64,000 nt of DNA from Ancistrus triradiatus (GCA_025084515.1 JAJAGP010001659.1:62001-126000); one strand, 5' to 3'; counted from the first letter of the stretch, positions 1 through 52,679 are shown. Made by a program: numbers and translations. Notes: generated by a model from the letters alone, not told the origin.

Positions 1-326
1 AACATTGCAGCAAGTTATGCTGGATGAATGGCTTACGTTACAGGTCTGTAGGCTGTACAATGAGTTTGTGTTGCTCATCATATAGGATAATCCAGTAATA
101 ACGAATTACCCCACCATTCCGTGTAAAACCAAACAGGACGTCTGTATCTGGAGTGTTGGGGCAGGATCCTTCTTTGAGGGACATATTTCAGTAATGCAGA
201 CACAACGCCGAGACTTTCCAGACTAACTTAATTTGATAATTATGTAGCTTTGCCTAGTAATGGGCTTTATAAACTTGTTGAATACCATGCCTCATTTTAT
301 ACATATGTAATGTACTCCTGCTGTGA

Positions 327-400
327 TTTACATTTGCAGCATTTATATTCAGAGCGACTTGCAGAAGTGCTTTGTATTCTTCTTAGTGGAATAACCCGTC
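327..400 (+). repeat. SINE-tail-like fragment
   Basis: Shares the pattern TTTACATTTGCAG, CAGAGCGACTTG, GTGCTTTGTATTC with 38889-38960. The motif resembles the common fish tail in which 'atttagcagacgcc...agagcgactta' occurs. Confidence 0.5.
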
Positions 401-1530
401 CAATAACAAGAATGCCGTCCAACTATAAAATCCTATTATGATTTGTTGTAGGTAATGTGAACATCTCAGTAAATATGGAAGTGAAATTTCATTCTTCACA
501 CAAGTTCTGACAATAGGTGAGTTTGTAGACAGCATGAGACTCGCTGCATTAGGGCATCCAGTAGAATGTTCCACTCAATTTTGGAACATGACTGTTGGGT
601 CGTCTTCTCACGTTAGACAGCAAATGCTGGCTCACTTTTGGCATTCCAGTGCATTTTCAAGGTGTCTCATGGAATTGAGTTCAAGGTTCTGTGCAAGCCA
701 GCCAAGTTCCTGATCAAAGTTGGCAAACCAGTTCTCTGTGGGCTTTAAGGACAGCAGGGCAGAAAGTTGACGCAAACACTTATGATTGTGTCATTGAGAG
801 TCACTGGGGTATCAGTCCAACCCATTCTACTGCCACTATTTGCCTAAGGAGACAATGCCTAAGGAGCCTAATGTATGGTTTGTATCTTTATGTGCTACAC
901 GTGTGTATTGCTGAAATAGTAGAGCTCAATAATTAGAAGTGCACAAACGTTTGTCTAGAACTGTGCTTTTTGGTCCATGATTGTGAATTTTGATCCTCGT
1001 AATGCTATTTTTGCTCCTACCAGCAGAGGGAGGCATGCCTTTCTTGATTGGAATCAAAGGTCCCATGGCATATCTTCAGTGCCTTTTTCTTGGGGTATAA
1101 GTGCTTGGAGATTTTGCATTAACAACTAAAATGATTTTAATAAGGATAAATATGGTGAACATATTCTTTATAACATCAGTCTTTCAAAATCTGAATCAGA
1201 GCTTGTGATGGCAACTGTTCTGCAGGTCAGCAGGAAAATATTGAGGCAGATTGTTTCACAAATACTGTGGACAATTTATAAATGAAGCTTTGTGGTTTGG
1301 GTCAATCCTCTGCGAGCATGTGAATTTGAGTTCGTTAGAGCTTGAGTGAATTAATCACCTTTACATTTCAGTCAGCACTTGATCAAGTGCTGCTGAGAAT
1401 GATTCATTCCAATTGCTCAGTGCTTGGTGTTTGCTCTTGCTCTTTCCAAGATGGAACACCAAACCGAGATGGCCTGTGATGTGGAAAATTAAATTCTGTC
1501 ATTACATTGCCTGAGAATAAATCATCTGTA

Positions 1531-1987
1531 GAGTACTGTGCAAAAGTCTTAGGCCACCATTGGATTTGTTGGTTTAGCAATGGTATAATGACCATATATA
1601 ACACTGTCAATGAGTGGACCCAAAAGTTTCTCCATAACTACATAATGCTCTTTTCCACTGATCTTCGTTCCATTCTTTGTGAGCTTTAGCAAGTATTAGT
1701 ATTTTTACCCAGTTCCCTTTCCAAAAAGACCATTCCTGATCAAGCTTCTTCTGACTGTAGAAGGGTCAACTTGGCATCCCGATTAGGCTGCCAGATTCTT
1801 GCCACTGTATCCTATAGAATCTGTTTTTCTTTTTCTTTCCAGTTTTTTAGTTGCTGCATCCAAATTTCCTGTATTTTCCTGTTTATTATAAAGAGACTGA
1901 GAAATAATTCTATATGGTCATTATAACATTGCTAAAAACAATGGTATATCTAATCTAATGGTGGCCTAAGACTTTTGCACAGCACTG
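1531..1987. mobile_element. Tc1-like non-autonomous element with terminal inverted repeats
   Basis: Ends are inverted copies of GTACTGTGCAAAAGTCTTAG and GGTGGCCTAAGACTTTTGCA, flanked by TA on both sides (1529-1530 and 1988-1989), the Tc1/mariner target duplication. The minus strand of the middle resembles a short piece of Tc1 transposase but is not intact. A solo end of the same family lies at 31024-31060. Confidence 0.75.
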
Positions 1988-2790
1988 TATTTTATAAAGT
2001 TTCCAGTTGAGATTGGATTTTTTGCTCTCGAAGTATTGTGGAATCATTTTCCGAATGCCTGTGTAAATAAATTGCGACTGTCAAAAGGTGCAATAAAAAA
2101 AGATTTCTCCAGTGTTTCTAGCATTTTATGTCTAAAGCCCTTTCTAGATTAGATCAATTTTATGACCTCCTGGAGTGATATCCTGTGTCACATGAGCTTC
2201 TATGTGGTTTGATTTCTGCCTGGAGTGGTCACTTCTGTGTTTTATGTCCTCCTCTGAGGAAAATTACAGGCAAGACTAGTTTCTACCCAACTCGCAGGTG
2301 CTCTGATTATTTTGCTATTGTCCAGATGCACATCTTTGAACAGGCAGATGTTGCCTTGTGTTGGGAAAAAGTTGCTATGCATGTCTTTAAGCAATCTGGA
2401 TTGTATATGCAGTGCTTCATTTGTAAAACATGAGGTAAAGGAACTCCGAACATCCAGTTGGCAGAGAGTGAAGAGGTCTCGGAACATGGATACAATAGTG
2501 CTCCATCTAATACAGTAGCCTTCAAACCAGAATATATCAATGAAAAAGAGATATTTACCTTATCTAACTATCAAATGTCTTTTTTGCCATTTCCAAACCT
2601 CGCTGCCTGTGTATCTGGGTACAATCCCGCTACTCAAGACGCACTACATGACCTAGTGTAAATAAGGTCAGAAATGTCCCAAAATCTACAAATGAAGGCT
2701 TTTAAAATGTAATTACATTATTTAGTTGCACTGGATGCAGGGAGGACTCTGTTCTCTCATCACTCAGAGAGCTGTGAGAGAAGGAGAAGG

Positions 2791-2932
2791 GACTGTGGTA
2801 GCCTAGCGGTTAAGGTACTGGACTATAAACCAGAAGGTCCAGGGTTCAAATCCCACCTCTGCCAAGCTGCCACTGTTGGGTCCTTGAGCAAAACCCTCAC
2901 AAGGACCTGCAGAGACTTTGGCTGGTAGAGAG
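2791..2932 (+). repeat. tRNA-derived SINE (truncated)
   Basis: tRNA-like head with GTGGTAGCCTAGCGGTTAAG (A box) and GGGTTCAAATCC (B box), then the body CTGCCACTGTTGGGTCCTTG. It is the same family as the copies at 10896, 24889, 29329, 31312, 32640 and 43888. The 3' tail is missing; an inverted-repeat element starts at 2933. Confidence 0.8.
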
Positions 2933-3407
2933 TAGTGATAGACCAATTAATGCTATTTTAAAGTAATCTACATAGGCAGATATTTGCACTTCTATTGGCT
3001 GATAAATCCACTGTTCAAAAATAGTGGGGAAAATACAGCGAAACTTTTTCCTGCATTAGAGCTCGTAAGCTGGGACTACCGAGGTGACTAAAAACAAAGA
3101 AATGCTGAGATTCAGTGAGGGTGGGGCCATTTATTAGAAGATGAAAACGGTTTCCAGCTTTACAACTTACTTTTTAAAAAAGATGCCGATACCATGTGCC
3201 CTACTCTGACATTAAGTGTTTTTTTGCAAGTATTTACACATTTTCATTTTTTTCTCTGAAAGAATGTGATACTGTTGTCTGGTAATAACTGTTGTAGGCA
3301 AGAGTAATGAAAGAATTTTTTTTTTAATTTTTTATTTATTTATTTAATTTCATTTAAATAAAAATATTGGCTTCGGCCACTAATAAAACATATCGGTCAA
3401 CCATTAG
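2933..3407. mobile_element. hAT-like MITE
   Basis: Begins TAGTGATAGACCAAT and ends with the inverted form near 3385-3406. Its interior matches, in inverse orientation, the element at 15003-15515 (shared segment with GGGTGGGG and CTGAGATTCAGTGAG). No coding capacity seen. Confidence 0.55.
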
Positions 3408-3821
3408 TACACAGTAGTAGTGCAGGGGTATTGAACAAATATTCAAGAGCCCTCAGAAATCCTTATCTGTGATCTCATCACAAAAGCCAAGAATGCAGCA
3501 CAATGTGAAGATAAGACAGAGTTGTTCTGGACTCAAGTGCTGTCTTTCAGTAAGACCGAGACTTAAACTCTGGTTAAAATCACCATGTCTGAAAGAAAAA
3601 TAAGCATTTCAAGAACAGAACACTTTGCCAGCTGCGAGCATGTCGTGGTGTTTTATTAAAGCATTTCAAGTATTTTATAGATGCCCCCATATCCAGAGGG
3701 TGAGTTCAGATCCTTTGCTCTGGGGCCCAGTCATGGGGGCGTGACTACGTTGAAACTAGTACCATGAACCTATGGGTCAGTAGTCCAGCAATTTAATTGC
3801 TATCCCAGCAGCTGGTTAATG

Positions 3822-4012
3822 TACTATACTATTGACCATAAGGTACAGGGTATAAGTGCTGGCATGAACAAAGTTGAGCCACTGCCACTGTTGGACCATT
3901 GAGAAAGGCTCTTCTCCAACAGCTGCTTAGGTCGTACATTTTAAAGATTGTATCAGCTGCAAGTTGCTCTGAGTAGTGGCCTCTGCTGAATGTGCTTGTC
4001 AAATGCAGCAAG
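3822..4012 (+). repeat. old, diverged SINE
   Basis: Retains the order of the SINE family: GCCACTGCCACTGTTGGACC, AGTTGCTCTGAGTA and a 'ctgctgaatg' tail, with many substitutions. Confidence 0.5.
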
Positions 4013-4232
4013 ACGATGATTGAAAATTGAAATACAAAAATGTAATTCGACCAGAACGCATAATTTCATAGTATCCTGCCACACACACTTTGTATTGGTG
4101 ACATTTAGTACAATATGAGTATTTTTTGTACCTACTTTTAAACCCAGTTTGTTTGTCTCTGTGGATTGGTAGTGAATGGTGAAAGTGTTTGATAACGTGG
4201 ACTCATGTTTGGACTCTTCCTTACCTTTTCAG

Positions 4233-44303
<40,071 letters not shown>

Positions 44304-46662
44304 TAAAGAGGACACGTTCATCAATGCTGTGTATTCCCATGTGGGAACTGAGTTGTGCCTCCTTAAGATCATTTTGTTTCTTTTTTGTCAGTTTTCTGGG
44401 TCTTTCCAAGGATGACATTTCCCCCCATTTCCCACAGTGTTCCTTCTCATTTTTCTTTGTGAATGTAAAGAGAGTTTGAGGAAAAAGAAGATATGTCTGT
44501 TTTTAAATACAGTGTGTTCTCGGGATCACATCTTCGAAACTTTCTTGACTGCCATTGCCACCTTTTTTCTTTTTCACCCCCCACCCAGACTTTCTTCATC
44601 CCTGAAGAATTACTTGATATTTAACGTTAATAATATATAATGTGGTCTTTTTTCCGCTCTACAGTGTTTGAGACATGTACGTCGTCGTTTTAAATGAGGG
44701 GCTGTTGTGTAGATTATTGAATGTGTCACTTGAATCTCAGTGATGGAGGATCATTTGGCTGGCCGAGTGATTTAAAAGTGATTCGAAGACAATATCAAGT
44801 GTCATTTTAAGTGTAAGCTGAAATGACAACCAAAAAATGTAGGAGCAAATGTTTAAATTTATTTACATTTTATTTAAATGCAGTGACATGCTACCGAATC
44901 GGCGCGCCCTTCGACAAAGGCAATTACGCAAAATATTATGTCTCGCATGTTTGTAACTGAAGGCTGTTTTAAAGTCTATGGATTGTTATTTGGAGATGCT
45001 TTACTTTGGAGCTTTTTAGTTTGTACAGTAAGTCGTGCTGTGACGTAGTGACTCGAAAGAACAAGGACTGAACTACTCGGGGTAGTACGTTTTTCTTTTA
45101 GTCCACCCAGGATTTTGTGTATCTGCATTCATGCGGTGTAGTGCAGATATTCTGCCAAAAATGGATCAAGGTTAGATTTAAAAATAATGTTGTCACAGAC
45201 CAATTCCATCTCATCAGCTGACGGAATATCAGCAGACGAAAAAAGCCTAAGACAGAATTTGGTTCGAGGTGAAGTACGATGAATATTGCCTTAAACCATT
45301 GTGTCATTAAAAAAAATCCATGTGACTTTCAAAATGTAGGTGTGATACTGGTTGATCAGCTGTTGGTTAATAGTTTATACTTTATTACAACTTCAATGTT
45401 ACTGTACATCAGAAATGACACCCAGTCAGTTCCCATGATGTGGGTAGAAAACTAAACATTATGGACCTGTTTTCCAGTATTCAATCTACCACAACAAACA
45501 CAATTGGGGCTGTCCGTATAAGAAATTAAATTGCTTTAATTGCACTTTTTGCTTTGGGATTAATCACATTTTTATGCTTGCTCCTATTTGACACTACAGA
45601 AAGACTTTTCCCATTAAAAACAACACTACGTGTATACGGATGGACTGTATAAGCTTCAACAGATTGCATTTTACTTTTGAATAATATAACATTTTCAGGC
45701 GTCATGATTACCAACATGATTCCTTTTTAATGCAAAATATTAATTCTATTAGGTACCGTTATTATCTTATGTGCCTTGCAAAATATGCTTTCGTATAGTA
45801 ATGAGCAAGTGTCCAGTTTCACTTGCCATAGTCACCAGTTCATATCCCTACTAATAATGTTCTATATAGTATGTAGGGAGGAATGACTGGAGACTCGTAC
45901 TGATACACGCCAGAACTAAGTCCTTCATAGGGTCAAGCAGCATAAATGCGATTAATGGCGTTAAGAAATTCAAATATTACATTTTAAAAGGCATTATATT
46001 AGAAGTGTAGTAGTATATTGAAATAATATATCAAACTTTGACAGCTGTTTCAAAGAACAACAAAACCTTTCTCTCTCTGCAGAATCCTGGATGGACAACC
46101 AGCTGTGTGACCACAGACATTAGAACCGTAGGGTTATGTTCAAGAATATGACAATCTGAAATGTAAGTTATGAATCATTTGTATCAACTGTCAGGCAAAA
46201 AGCTAACAGGTGCTCACTTTAATGATACTGAAACGAGGATGCAGATTTTTCCCAGGAGCATCTCGAGTCGGGGGTCTGGGTAGATCCTCTTTAGTTTTAT
46301 AGTCCTGAATCCTAATCACTTACAGTTAAACCAAACCCAAGAGTCTTCGAAGTCTGTTTTGACTCAATTAAGTCTGTTTAAATGGCATCTAATATTCTGT
46401 AAATGTTAGCATTCGCTGCTTTGAAGGAGAAATGGATGAGTAACACTACCTTGCTTTCTGTTTAGTATTCTCACACATCTTTCCACCACTTAGACTGTTG
46501 GTAATAAGTGTGCACTTTGAAATGTGAAGTGCTATAGATGCAGCGTGTGTATCTAGGGCCTTGTGAAATCCCTCAATTGACGCCACGTCAAAAAGCGACG
46601 TTGACATTTCCGGATGTCGGGACCCTTTACATTTCCTCCTGCAGCTTTTCCTATCAGCTATT

Positions 46663-46670
46663 TGTACATA
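46663..46670 (+). promoter_or_regulatory. Pumilio-type element TGTACATA in the 3' UTR
   Basis: Exact match to the UGUANAUA consensus. A second match lies 137 bp downstream. Function is inferred from the motif and location only. Confidence 0.3.
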
Positions 46671-46806
46671 AGGAGCAGAAATATTGGGGGTTTGCACTCT
46701 TTTGCACGTTAGCAAAAATAGCCTGCATGTTTTTGGAACACGACCATGTTGCGCTGCAGTGATTTGCCTTGCTGTTGCAGTTTTTTTAGCTCGTTCCTCC
46801 TCAGTT

Positions 46807-46814
46807 TGTAAATA
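46807..46814 (+). promoter_or_regulatory. Pumilio-type element TGTAAATA in the 3' UTR
   Basis: Second exact match to UGUANAUA in the probable clasp1 3' UTR. Such short motifs also arise by chance in AT-rich sequence. Confidence 0.3.
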
Positions 46815-47368
46815 CAGTATTATCCTTTTGCCCCGTGTGAGGAGGCGACCAAGTACTAAAGTTCAACAGGGCTTAAGTCGACCAAATTGACATGTCAGTT
46901 TCTCCATGAACAAGACCATCAGATATTCCAAGGAAGGTAGTGAGAACCTATTGTGCTTTGTGTACATGACTTTTAAGAAGAAACACCTTGGTAATATGTT
47001 TTTTTTTTTTTTGTTTTTTTTTAAATAGTGGCTAACTGATGGCCTTACATAGTACAATATTTCATATTGCTTGAACTGGGTCCAATTTGAAAAGGAACAA
47101 ACGTTGAGAGTTGAGTATTAGTCCAATGTCAGGTCTCTGGATAATCTGTGGAAATATGGGGCCACCAGAACTGTTCACACAAATTGCTTTCAGTGTGTGT
47201 TTGAACTTTTTGTCATGTAACACTTGTATATGTATTTATACATTTTTTTTTTCTTTCATCACACCTGTACAGTTTTTTTTTTGTTTTTTTTGTGTTGTTT
47301 TTTTTCCCCCCTTTTATGTTTAAGGGCCATGTGTGATAGATTTGCAACCGAAGTCCGTTTGCCCTAAA

Positions 47369-47374
47369 AATAAA
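47369..47374 (+). promoter_or_regulatory. candidate polyadenylation signal AATAAA
   Basis: AATAAA preceded by a T-rich tract (47247-47324) and followed within 30 bp by a G/T-rich stretch. It is the best-looking signal downstream of the clasp1 stop. An AATAAA at 44303, overlapping the stop, is too close to be the main site. Confidence 0.5.
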
Positions 47375-47951
47375 ACAGAACTGAAAGTTTAGTGCTTACT
47401 TCATTGAGGTACAGCTGAAGGTATTTGCTGAATTGTGATAGCAGCAGTATGCAACGTTGCCTGTGCACACTGATGATGGGATACTGGCAACCCTGGTTTA
47501 ATAGTAGGATCTCTTAACATCTGGATGATCACAGTAGACAATGAAGAAAGATGAAAGCTCTTTACATGTTGGTGGCTTCTGCAGTCAGAATTGGAAGGCT
47601 AATAATGCAGTAATTCAGTGCCCTTCAATGTGTAACTTCTCCCTTACTTCAGTTACAGCCAGTCAAGACTGCATATGAAGCTCAACCCAGCCAGAAACCA
47701 CCACCGGGTCTTGAACTTGGGTCACCAAGTTCACCGCAGGGCCAGGAGCAGTTACCTTTGCAATGAAAGGGATGATCCCATGTCCAGCCTTTTCCTGATC
47801 TGCCCGGAATGCATCATCAGGACCTGCTGGTGGTGCCACTGTGCCAGCCAAGCTCCTACATCAGTACCTGACATCATTAATACTCTTTCTGCTAATGTAG
47901 TGGAAACCTTCCAGGAAGAGTGCAGACCATTTGAACAGTGAACGAATTAAA

Positions 47952-48040
47952 AGTTGAGTTCAAATTCCAGCTCTGCCATGCTACAACCTTTTGAGCAAGG
48001 TCTATAAAGTCCTTGTCCTTCATCTTTTCAGCTTAGTTGT
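47952..48040 (+). repeat. SINE fragment
   Basis: GTTCAAATTCCAGCTCTGCC and TTTTGAGCAAGG recall the B box and body of the main SINE family. Confidence 0.45.
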
Positions 48041-48579
48041 AAGTACCAGTGCTTCCTGTTTTACGATGGTTCGCCTGATGATTTTTCAACTTTAAGATGG
48101 GAATCCAATACTACAAAATCAGCAGAAACCATATTCTGAATTTCAGTGATACAATCCTCCTGCAGATGCTGGGCAGATGTGCAGCAGCGCCAATGGACTA
48201 ACTATTTTATTTTTCACTTCCGATATCTTATGGAATAAATGCCATTAGGTCAGGATAGATTAATGCAAGTGTTTTAAGCACAGACTTTTTCAGTCTCTTC
48301 TAACTGAAAGAAGTCACTTAGATTAGTGACAAAACATTTCTCCCACGAAAACCTTGGGTCCAGATGATAAAATAATTCAACTTTATGGAATTTACTTCCC
48401 TGGATTATTGAGCATGCATCAAGATACACTTTAGAAACGATCCCCAGCAACCTGCAACTACCAATATTTGTATTTTATAGAGCAATGAGCTCAAAGCTTA
48501 CACTAAGTAAGCACACCTGACAACTGGATGCTTCCATGACGTTTGCATGCATATGCTGACTGAGGGAAAACAATTGAAA

Positions 48580-48766
48580 TCAGAGTAAGGGAATACATAC
48601 ACACTGAGAAATCTGATTACTGACCTTAATTCTGTCTTTATTGGAATTCTTAATCTGATTTTTAGACCTTAATCCGATTGTGGAAATCGGAGTATGCTGT
48701 TTACGACCACTTGAGTAATTGGAGAACTGCAGATTATTTATTAAGTGCATGTATATGCACAATGAT
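48580..48766. repeat. MITE fragment related to 5293-5880
   Basis: ACCACTTGAGTAATTGGAGA, ACTGCAG and TTATTAAGTGCATGTATATG match the right terminus of the element at 5293-5880. Confidence 0.5.
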
Positions 48767-49373
48767 TTGGATAATGAATGTTTGCATAGCGGGAGCCTTT
48801 TTTCTCTTCTTTTCTAAGGGGAAAATCCCTACCTGGTTGCTGTATATTTAGAACCCCACCTACTTTTAATGTAAGCATAATCCAGTGGCTCAGAAGACTT
48901 TCTGATTGACTGCTATCGCTGGCTGCCTGTTGTATGTGACTTGGGCAGCACTTCACCTTAAGTAACCTTTACACGTTATGTGTTGTTTATCTTTGTACCA
49001 CCAAGTGCATCCATCCATTGTCTTGCAACCATTTCTTGTAGCTCTAATTGCTACAATATAAACAAAACAACCATTAGTTCATAATTAATCGCTGAATAGA
49101 ACAAAAGTGGAGGATGTACAGTGGTGCCAAGTTTGTGAACCCTTTAGAATTTTCTATATTTCTGCATAAATATGACCTAAAACATCAGATTTTCACACAA
49201 GTCCTAAAAGTAGATAAAGAGAACCCAGTTACACAAATGAGACAAATATTATACTTGCTCATTTATTTATTGAGGAAAATGATCCAATGTTACATATTAG
49301 TGAGTGGCAAAAGTATTCCTTTCAGTATCTGGTGCGTGGCCTGGATGAATTTTAGAATGATTTTAGATGAAAA

Positions 49374-49585
49374 ATATGATCACAGTGGAATGATTGTTGG
49401 TACCAGACAGGCTGGTGTGAGTATTTTCACAATTGTTGATCTGGGATTTTCCAGCACATCTCTACTGTATAGTGAGCTTTGAATGAAAGAAAAGCAGTGA
49501 GAACCAGGTCTGCAGATGGAAACATCTTTTTGATGAGAGATGTCAACGGAGAATGCCACGACTGACAAACGCTACTCTAAGTCAG
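49374..49585 (+). mobile_element. Tc1-like fragment
   Basis: Decayed coding sequence GMIVGTRQAGVSIFTIVDLG, parallel to VVGATRAGLSIS at 35927-36165, followed by an AACGGAGAATGCCACGACTG stretch. Confidence 0.6.
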
Positions 49586-49597
49586 ATAATGGCGGCA

Positions 49598-49738
49598 TGG
49601 CTTATGGTTCAGTACTACTAATCACCAAGTTGTTCTGCTCCCAACCATGCCAAGCTGCTAGTGTATGCCCTTGATTAACGGATGAGCCCAAATGCAAATC
49701 TCTCTGCGATAGGGTGTCTGCTAAATGCTTTCAATATA
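49598..49738 (+). repeat. old SINE
   Basis: CCATGCCAAGCTGCTAG, CAAATCTCTCTGCGATAGGG and GTCTGCTAAATGCTTTC follow the order of the SINE body and tail. Confidence 0.45.
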
Positions 49739-50436
49739 GAATATATTTAGTCCAATGTACATTAAAATGGCAATACTGTTGAACAACCAAGGATTGTTGA
49801 CGCTCAAGGGTAATAAATGCTAGCCTGTCTGGTTCAAACCACCAGAAGGGCCATTGTGGTACAGGTCACAGAACTTTTTTTCTTGCTGGTTATGAGAATA
49901 ATGATATAGTGCAGTGCCTCTTGCAGTCAAAGTGCTAACATGCTAACTGTTAGCACCTCTGCATTTAAATAACCTGTCAATCGTCAGAAGTACCTACAGT
50001 GAACATGTGTGTCTGAACCAGAGTTGGATGAGTCACTTGGTTCAATGAGTGCCATTTTTCTTTGGAAGTCATCCTTTACCTGTAGAAGTGATGCTGAGCA
50101 GTGATTATTAAAAGGAATTATCAGGCTGACCTAAAGACACCGGAGTGCTCTTATCCACAGCAATGATCCTGAAATGAACTTCTACATCTGGTGTTTTTGT
50201 TAAGTATTTTCACGTTTCACTTTGTCAGATGAATGGAAACCAGCACTCTAAAAGGTAACTAAAAAACACCAAGTTTATCACTATGGCAACTTTAATTCAT
50301 CCTCTATAGGCCAATGAACTTCCAGAGACAGCCTGATGGCAGACATTAATGCAGCATAAACATGAATAGAAGCATCTATTGACCCAGTGACTGCACAGTT
50401 CTCCAGCGAGTTCTCCAGCGAGGAACAGTGAGTTAA

Positions 50437-50835
50437 AACTCCAGCAGCACTGCTGTGTCTGATCCTCTCATACCAGCTTAACACACACTAACACACCACC
50501 ACATCAGTGTCATTGCAGGGGTGAGAATGATCCAAAACCCAAATAGTACCAGATCTGTGGTGTTAATAAAGTCATCGTCTCATTTTTGTTAAAAAACAAA
50601 CAAACAAACAAAAAAAAATGGTTCCTCATGATTAACACTGAAATGAACACCCAGCCCCCCCCTTTAACTGACTCTCTGATGGTCAGAACCCCCACTGGAC
50701 CAGCACAGATCAGGTACTATTTGGGTGGTGGATCATTGTCAGCACTGCAGTGACACAGATGTGGTGGTGGTGTGTTAGTGTGTTGAGCTGACACGAGTGG
50801 ATCAGACACAGCAGTGCTGCTGGAGTTTTTAAACA
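50437..50835. repeat. inverted repeat (hairpin) of a fish dispersed repeat
   Basis: The left arm (about 50437-50550) holds ACTCCAGCAGCACTGCTGTG and ACACTAACACACCACCACAT. The right arm (about 50705-50835) holds the inverse, GTGGTGGTGGTGTGTTAGTG and CACAGCAGTGCTGCTGGAGT. The roughly 150-bp spacer contains an ACAAACAAACAAA run. Confidence 0.75.
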
Positions 50836-51268
50836 CATCAGTGTGTCTGCCGGACTGAAAATAGTCCACCAGCCAAATAGTACCTGATGTGCGGTTTTCC
50901 TGTTGGGATTCTGACCATTAGAGAGCCAGATAAAGGGGACTTACCAAGTATGTAGAGAAACAGATGGACTACAATCTGTATTTGTAGAACTACGAAGTGC
51001 TTAACCTTAAGTGCTTAAACTTAAATAAAGAATAAGCAGAATATACACTTTTGCACAGGACAATATATTCAGCTAATACACTCTGCTGGTGCATTAAACT
51101 GTATTAGCAGTGTGATATGTTCAGGTAGCTTCTGTGGTGGAAATCCCCAATAGAATGTAATGAAACACACCAGAAAGCCAGATAAGTTTATTCCTTGCAA
51201 GGAATCCATGTAGAAGCTCACAGAGTAACCAGGCACTGAAGCAGTGATGCAAAATACCTCACAGCTTA

Positions 51269-52679
51269 CAGTAGGGCAAAAATGTATTTAGTCAGCCACT
51301 GATTGTGCAAGTTCTCCGACTTAAAAAAATGAGAGAGGTCTGTAGTTTTCATCATAGGTACACTTCATGAGAGACAAAATGAGAAAAAGCTTCCAGGAAA
51401 TCACATTGTAGGATTTTTAAAGAATTTAATTGTAAATCATGGTAGAAAATAAGTATTTGGTCACCCACAAACAAGCAAGATTTCTGGCTCTCACAGATCT
51501 GTAACTTCTTCTTTAAAAAGCTCTTCTGTCCTCCACTCGTTACCTGTATTAATGACACCTGTTTGACCTCGTTATCTGTATAAAAGACACCTGTCCACAG
51601 CCTCAAACAGTCAGACTCCAGACTCCACCATGGCCAAGATCAAAGAGCTGTAGAAGGACACCAGAAAGAAATTTGTAGACCTGCACCAGGCTTGGAAGAG
51701 TGAATCTACAATAGGTAAGCAGGTTGGTGTGAATAAATCAACTGTGGGAGCAATTGTAAGAAAATAGAAGACATACAAGACCATTGATAATCCCCCTCGA
51801 TCTGAGGCTCCACCCAAGATCTCATCCCATGGGGTCGAAATGATCATGAGAGCAGTGAGCAAAAATCCTGGAACTACACTGAGGGACCTGATGAATGACC
51901 TGCAGAGAGCTGGGACCAAAGTAACAAAATCTACCATCAGTAACACACTCCGAGAGGGAATGAGATCCTGCAGTGCCAGGCGTGTCCCCCTGCTTAAGCC
52001 AGTACATGTCCAGGCCCGTCTGAAGTTTGCCAGAGAGCATATGGATGATCCAGAAGAGGATTGGGAGAATATCATGTGGTCAGAAGAAACCAGAATAGAA
52101 CTTTTTGGTAAAAACTCAACTCGTCGTGTTTAGAGGAAGAAGAATGCTGAGTTGCATCCCAAGAACACCATACCTACTGTGAAGCATGGGGGTGGAAACA
52201 TCATGCTTTGGGGCTGTTTTTCTGCAAAGGGGACAGGACGACTGATCTGTGTTAAGGGAAGACATAACGGGGCCATGTATGGCGAGATTTAAAAGGCAAA
52301 CCTCCTTCCTCAGTGAGAGGCATTGAAGATGGAACATGGCTGGGTCTTCCAGCATGAGACTGATCCCAAACACACCGCTCGGGGCCAACGAAGGAGTGGG
52401 CTCCTAAAAAGCATTTCAAGGTCCTGGAGTGGCCTAGCCAGTCTCCAGACCTCAGCCCAAGAAAATTTGTGGAGGAAGTTGAAAGTCCTTGTTGCCCAAA
52501 ACATCACGGCTCTAGAGAGATCTGCATGGTGGAATGAGCCAAAATACCATCTACAGTGTGTCAACCTGGTGAAGACTTGCAAGTAAACTCTTGACCGCTT
52601 AAATTACAGACCTGTCCTCCTCTTTCTAGGTCGAGATTTGAACAATCAGTGACGACTAAATACTTTTTTTGCCCCACTG
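51269..52679 (+). mobile_element. Tc1-like transposon, copy 1 (defective)
   Basis: TA-flanked (51267-51268, 52680-52681). Left end CAGTAGGGCAAAAATGTATT, right end TACTTTTTTTGCCCCACTG. The left terminal repeat is long (about 170 bp); the right one has lost most of its inner part. Contains a transposase pseudogene. 1411 bp. It is followed within 100 bp by a LINE insertion. Confidence 0.88.
51630..52586 (+). pseudogene. Tc1-like transposase, copy 1
   Basis: Pieces of a DD34E transposase are readable: HTH part (STIGKQVGVNKSTVGAIVRK), KNPGTTLRDLMNDLQRAGTK, DDPEEDWENIMWSEETRIEL and KHGGGNIMLWGCFSAKGTGR. There are stop codons after MAKIKEL, after IVRK and after STRRV, and frameshifts in the last third, where the second Asp/Glu region is scrambled. 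Not functional. Confidence 0.88.

Larger units (their letters stand above)
1..4232 (+). other. upstream clasp1 intron (partial)
   Basis: No CLASP exon encoding the TOG1 end was found here, so the whole stretch is taken as intron. Recognised contents are a SINE-tail fragment (327-400), a Tc1-type deletion element (1531-1987), a SINE (2791-2932), a TIR element (2933-3407) and an old SINE (3822-4012). In 400-1530 and 1990-2790 I see nothing identifiable. Confidence 0.7.
44304..47395 (+). other. clasp1: probable clasp1 3' UTR
   Basis: AT-rich sequence after the stop, without recognisable mobile elements. It extends to a polyadenylation signal at 47369 followed by a GT-rich stretch. A length near 3 kb agrees with what I recall for vertebrate CLASP1. 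The 5' boundary is certain (the stop codon); the 3' end is inferred. Confidence 0.6.
47396..51268. other. intergenic region downstream of clasp1
   Basis: No gene recognised. Contains SINE remnants (47952-48040, 49598-49738), a MITE fragment (48580-48766), a Tc1-like fragment (49374-49585) and a hairpin repeat (50437-50835). Short open frames such as 47675-47941 have no recognisable domain and lie in repeat-like sequence. Confidence 0.6.

Noticed and set aside
2791..2860. tRNA-like sequence with A and B boxes (also at 10896, 24889, 43888)
   Set aside because: These are heads of a SINE family with a shared body and tail, not functional tRNA genes; no proper cloverleaf was supported.
47675..47941. 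88-codon open frame downstream of clasp1
   Set aside because: No domain recognised, no splice or promoter context, and the sequence resembles a dispersed fish repeat.
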